Shown here: piece after piece, positions 60,521-62,500 of the stretch
Position numbering within the stretch: the stretch's first letter is position 1
Layout: the number at the start of each line of letters is the position of its first letter
Assembly: GCF_030167925.1 (NCBI RefSeq)
Contig: NZ_JASKUT010000001.1
Span: 3,607,501 to 3,670,000, forward strand
Direction of reading: 5' to 3'
Source: Paenibacillus silviterrae
Lineage (GTDB): Bacteria > Bacillota > Bacilli > Paenibacillales > NBRC-103111
Length of the DNA: 62,500 bases
Program-made: the position numbers and the translations under genes
Notes under the pieces: generated by a model
Seen by the model: the letters and a program-made list of their open reading frames with translations, nothing else
What the model was told of the DNA's origin: nothing
The model's database searches: none

Positions 60521-62500
<1,980 letters not shown>

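Overview
The window comes from a low-GC Gram-positive, endospore-forming bacterium, most likely Paenibacillus or a close relative of the Paenibacillaceae. This rests on the conserved Bacillales gene order around rrn-rpoBC-str-S10-spc-alpha, on spore genes (spoIIM, pdaB, kbaA, gerD, cwlD), on AGGAGG-type ribosome binding sites, and on a T-box, a CtsR regulon and an L10 leader. The species cannot be fixed from the sequence alone. Almost everything is on the minus strand, so transcription runs right to left. The exceptions are pdaB, gerD and a ykvA-like gene.

From the right end inward (the direction of transcription), the window holds: the 3' two thirds of a 23S rRNA and a 5S rRNA with its terminator; a lone plus-strand ykvA-like gene; the CtsR-controlled heat-shock operon ctsR-mcsA-mcsB-clpC; radA and disA (genome integrity, c-di-AMP); pssA; yacL; ispD-ispF; gltX; a Cys T-box followed by cysE-cysS-mrnC-rlmB-rae1; sigH; rpmG-secE-nusG; rplK-rplA; an L10 leader with rplJ-rplL; rsmC; rpoB-rpoC; the str operon (L7Ae-like gene, rpsL, rpsG, fusA, tuf); and the long S10-spc-alpha cluster from rpsJ to rplQ.

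Left of that cluster lie truA and rplM-rpsI, then a two-gene sulfate assimilation unit (cysH-sat), then a sporulation and germination block (cwlD, salA, gerD, kbaA, pdaB, spoIIM), a small conserved hypothetical gene, and the tandem promoters and first 65 bases of a second rRNA operon. The orientation of gerD and pdaB, opposite to cwlD, salA and kbaA, matches the order I recall for Bacillus subtilis. Compared with that order there are four differences: no ECF transporter genes between rplQ and truA, and added cysH-sat, pssA and spoIIM.

No mobile element, CRISPR array, prophage, restriction system or other accessory island is visible. The protein-coding content is core housekeeping. The less explained material is in the spacers: leaders with possible attenuators ahead of rpmG-secE-nusG and rpoB, two long hairpins in non-coding gaps (radA-disA and rsmC-rpoB), a second CtsR-like operator, sporulation-type promoters, and a very glycine-rich tail on GerD. 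I found no convincing undescribed system. The nusG and rpoB leaders and the radA-disA palindrome are the best candidates for a second look.
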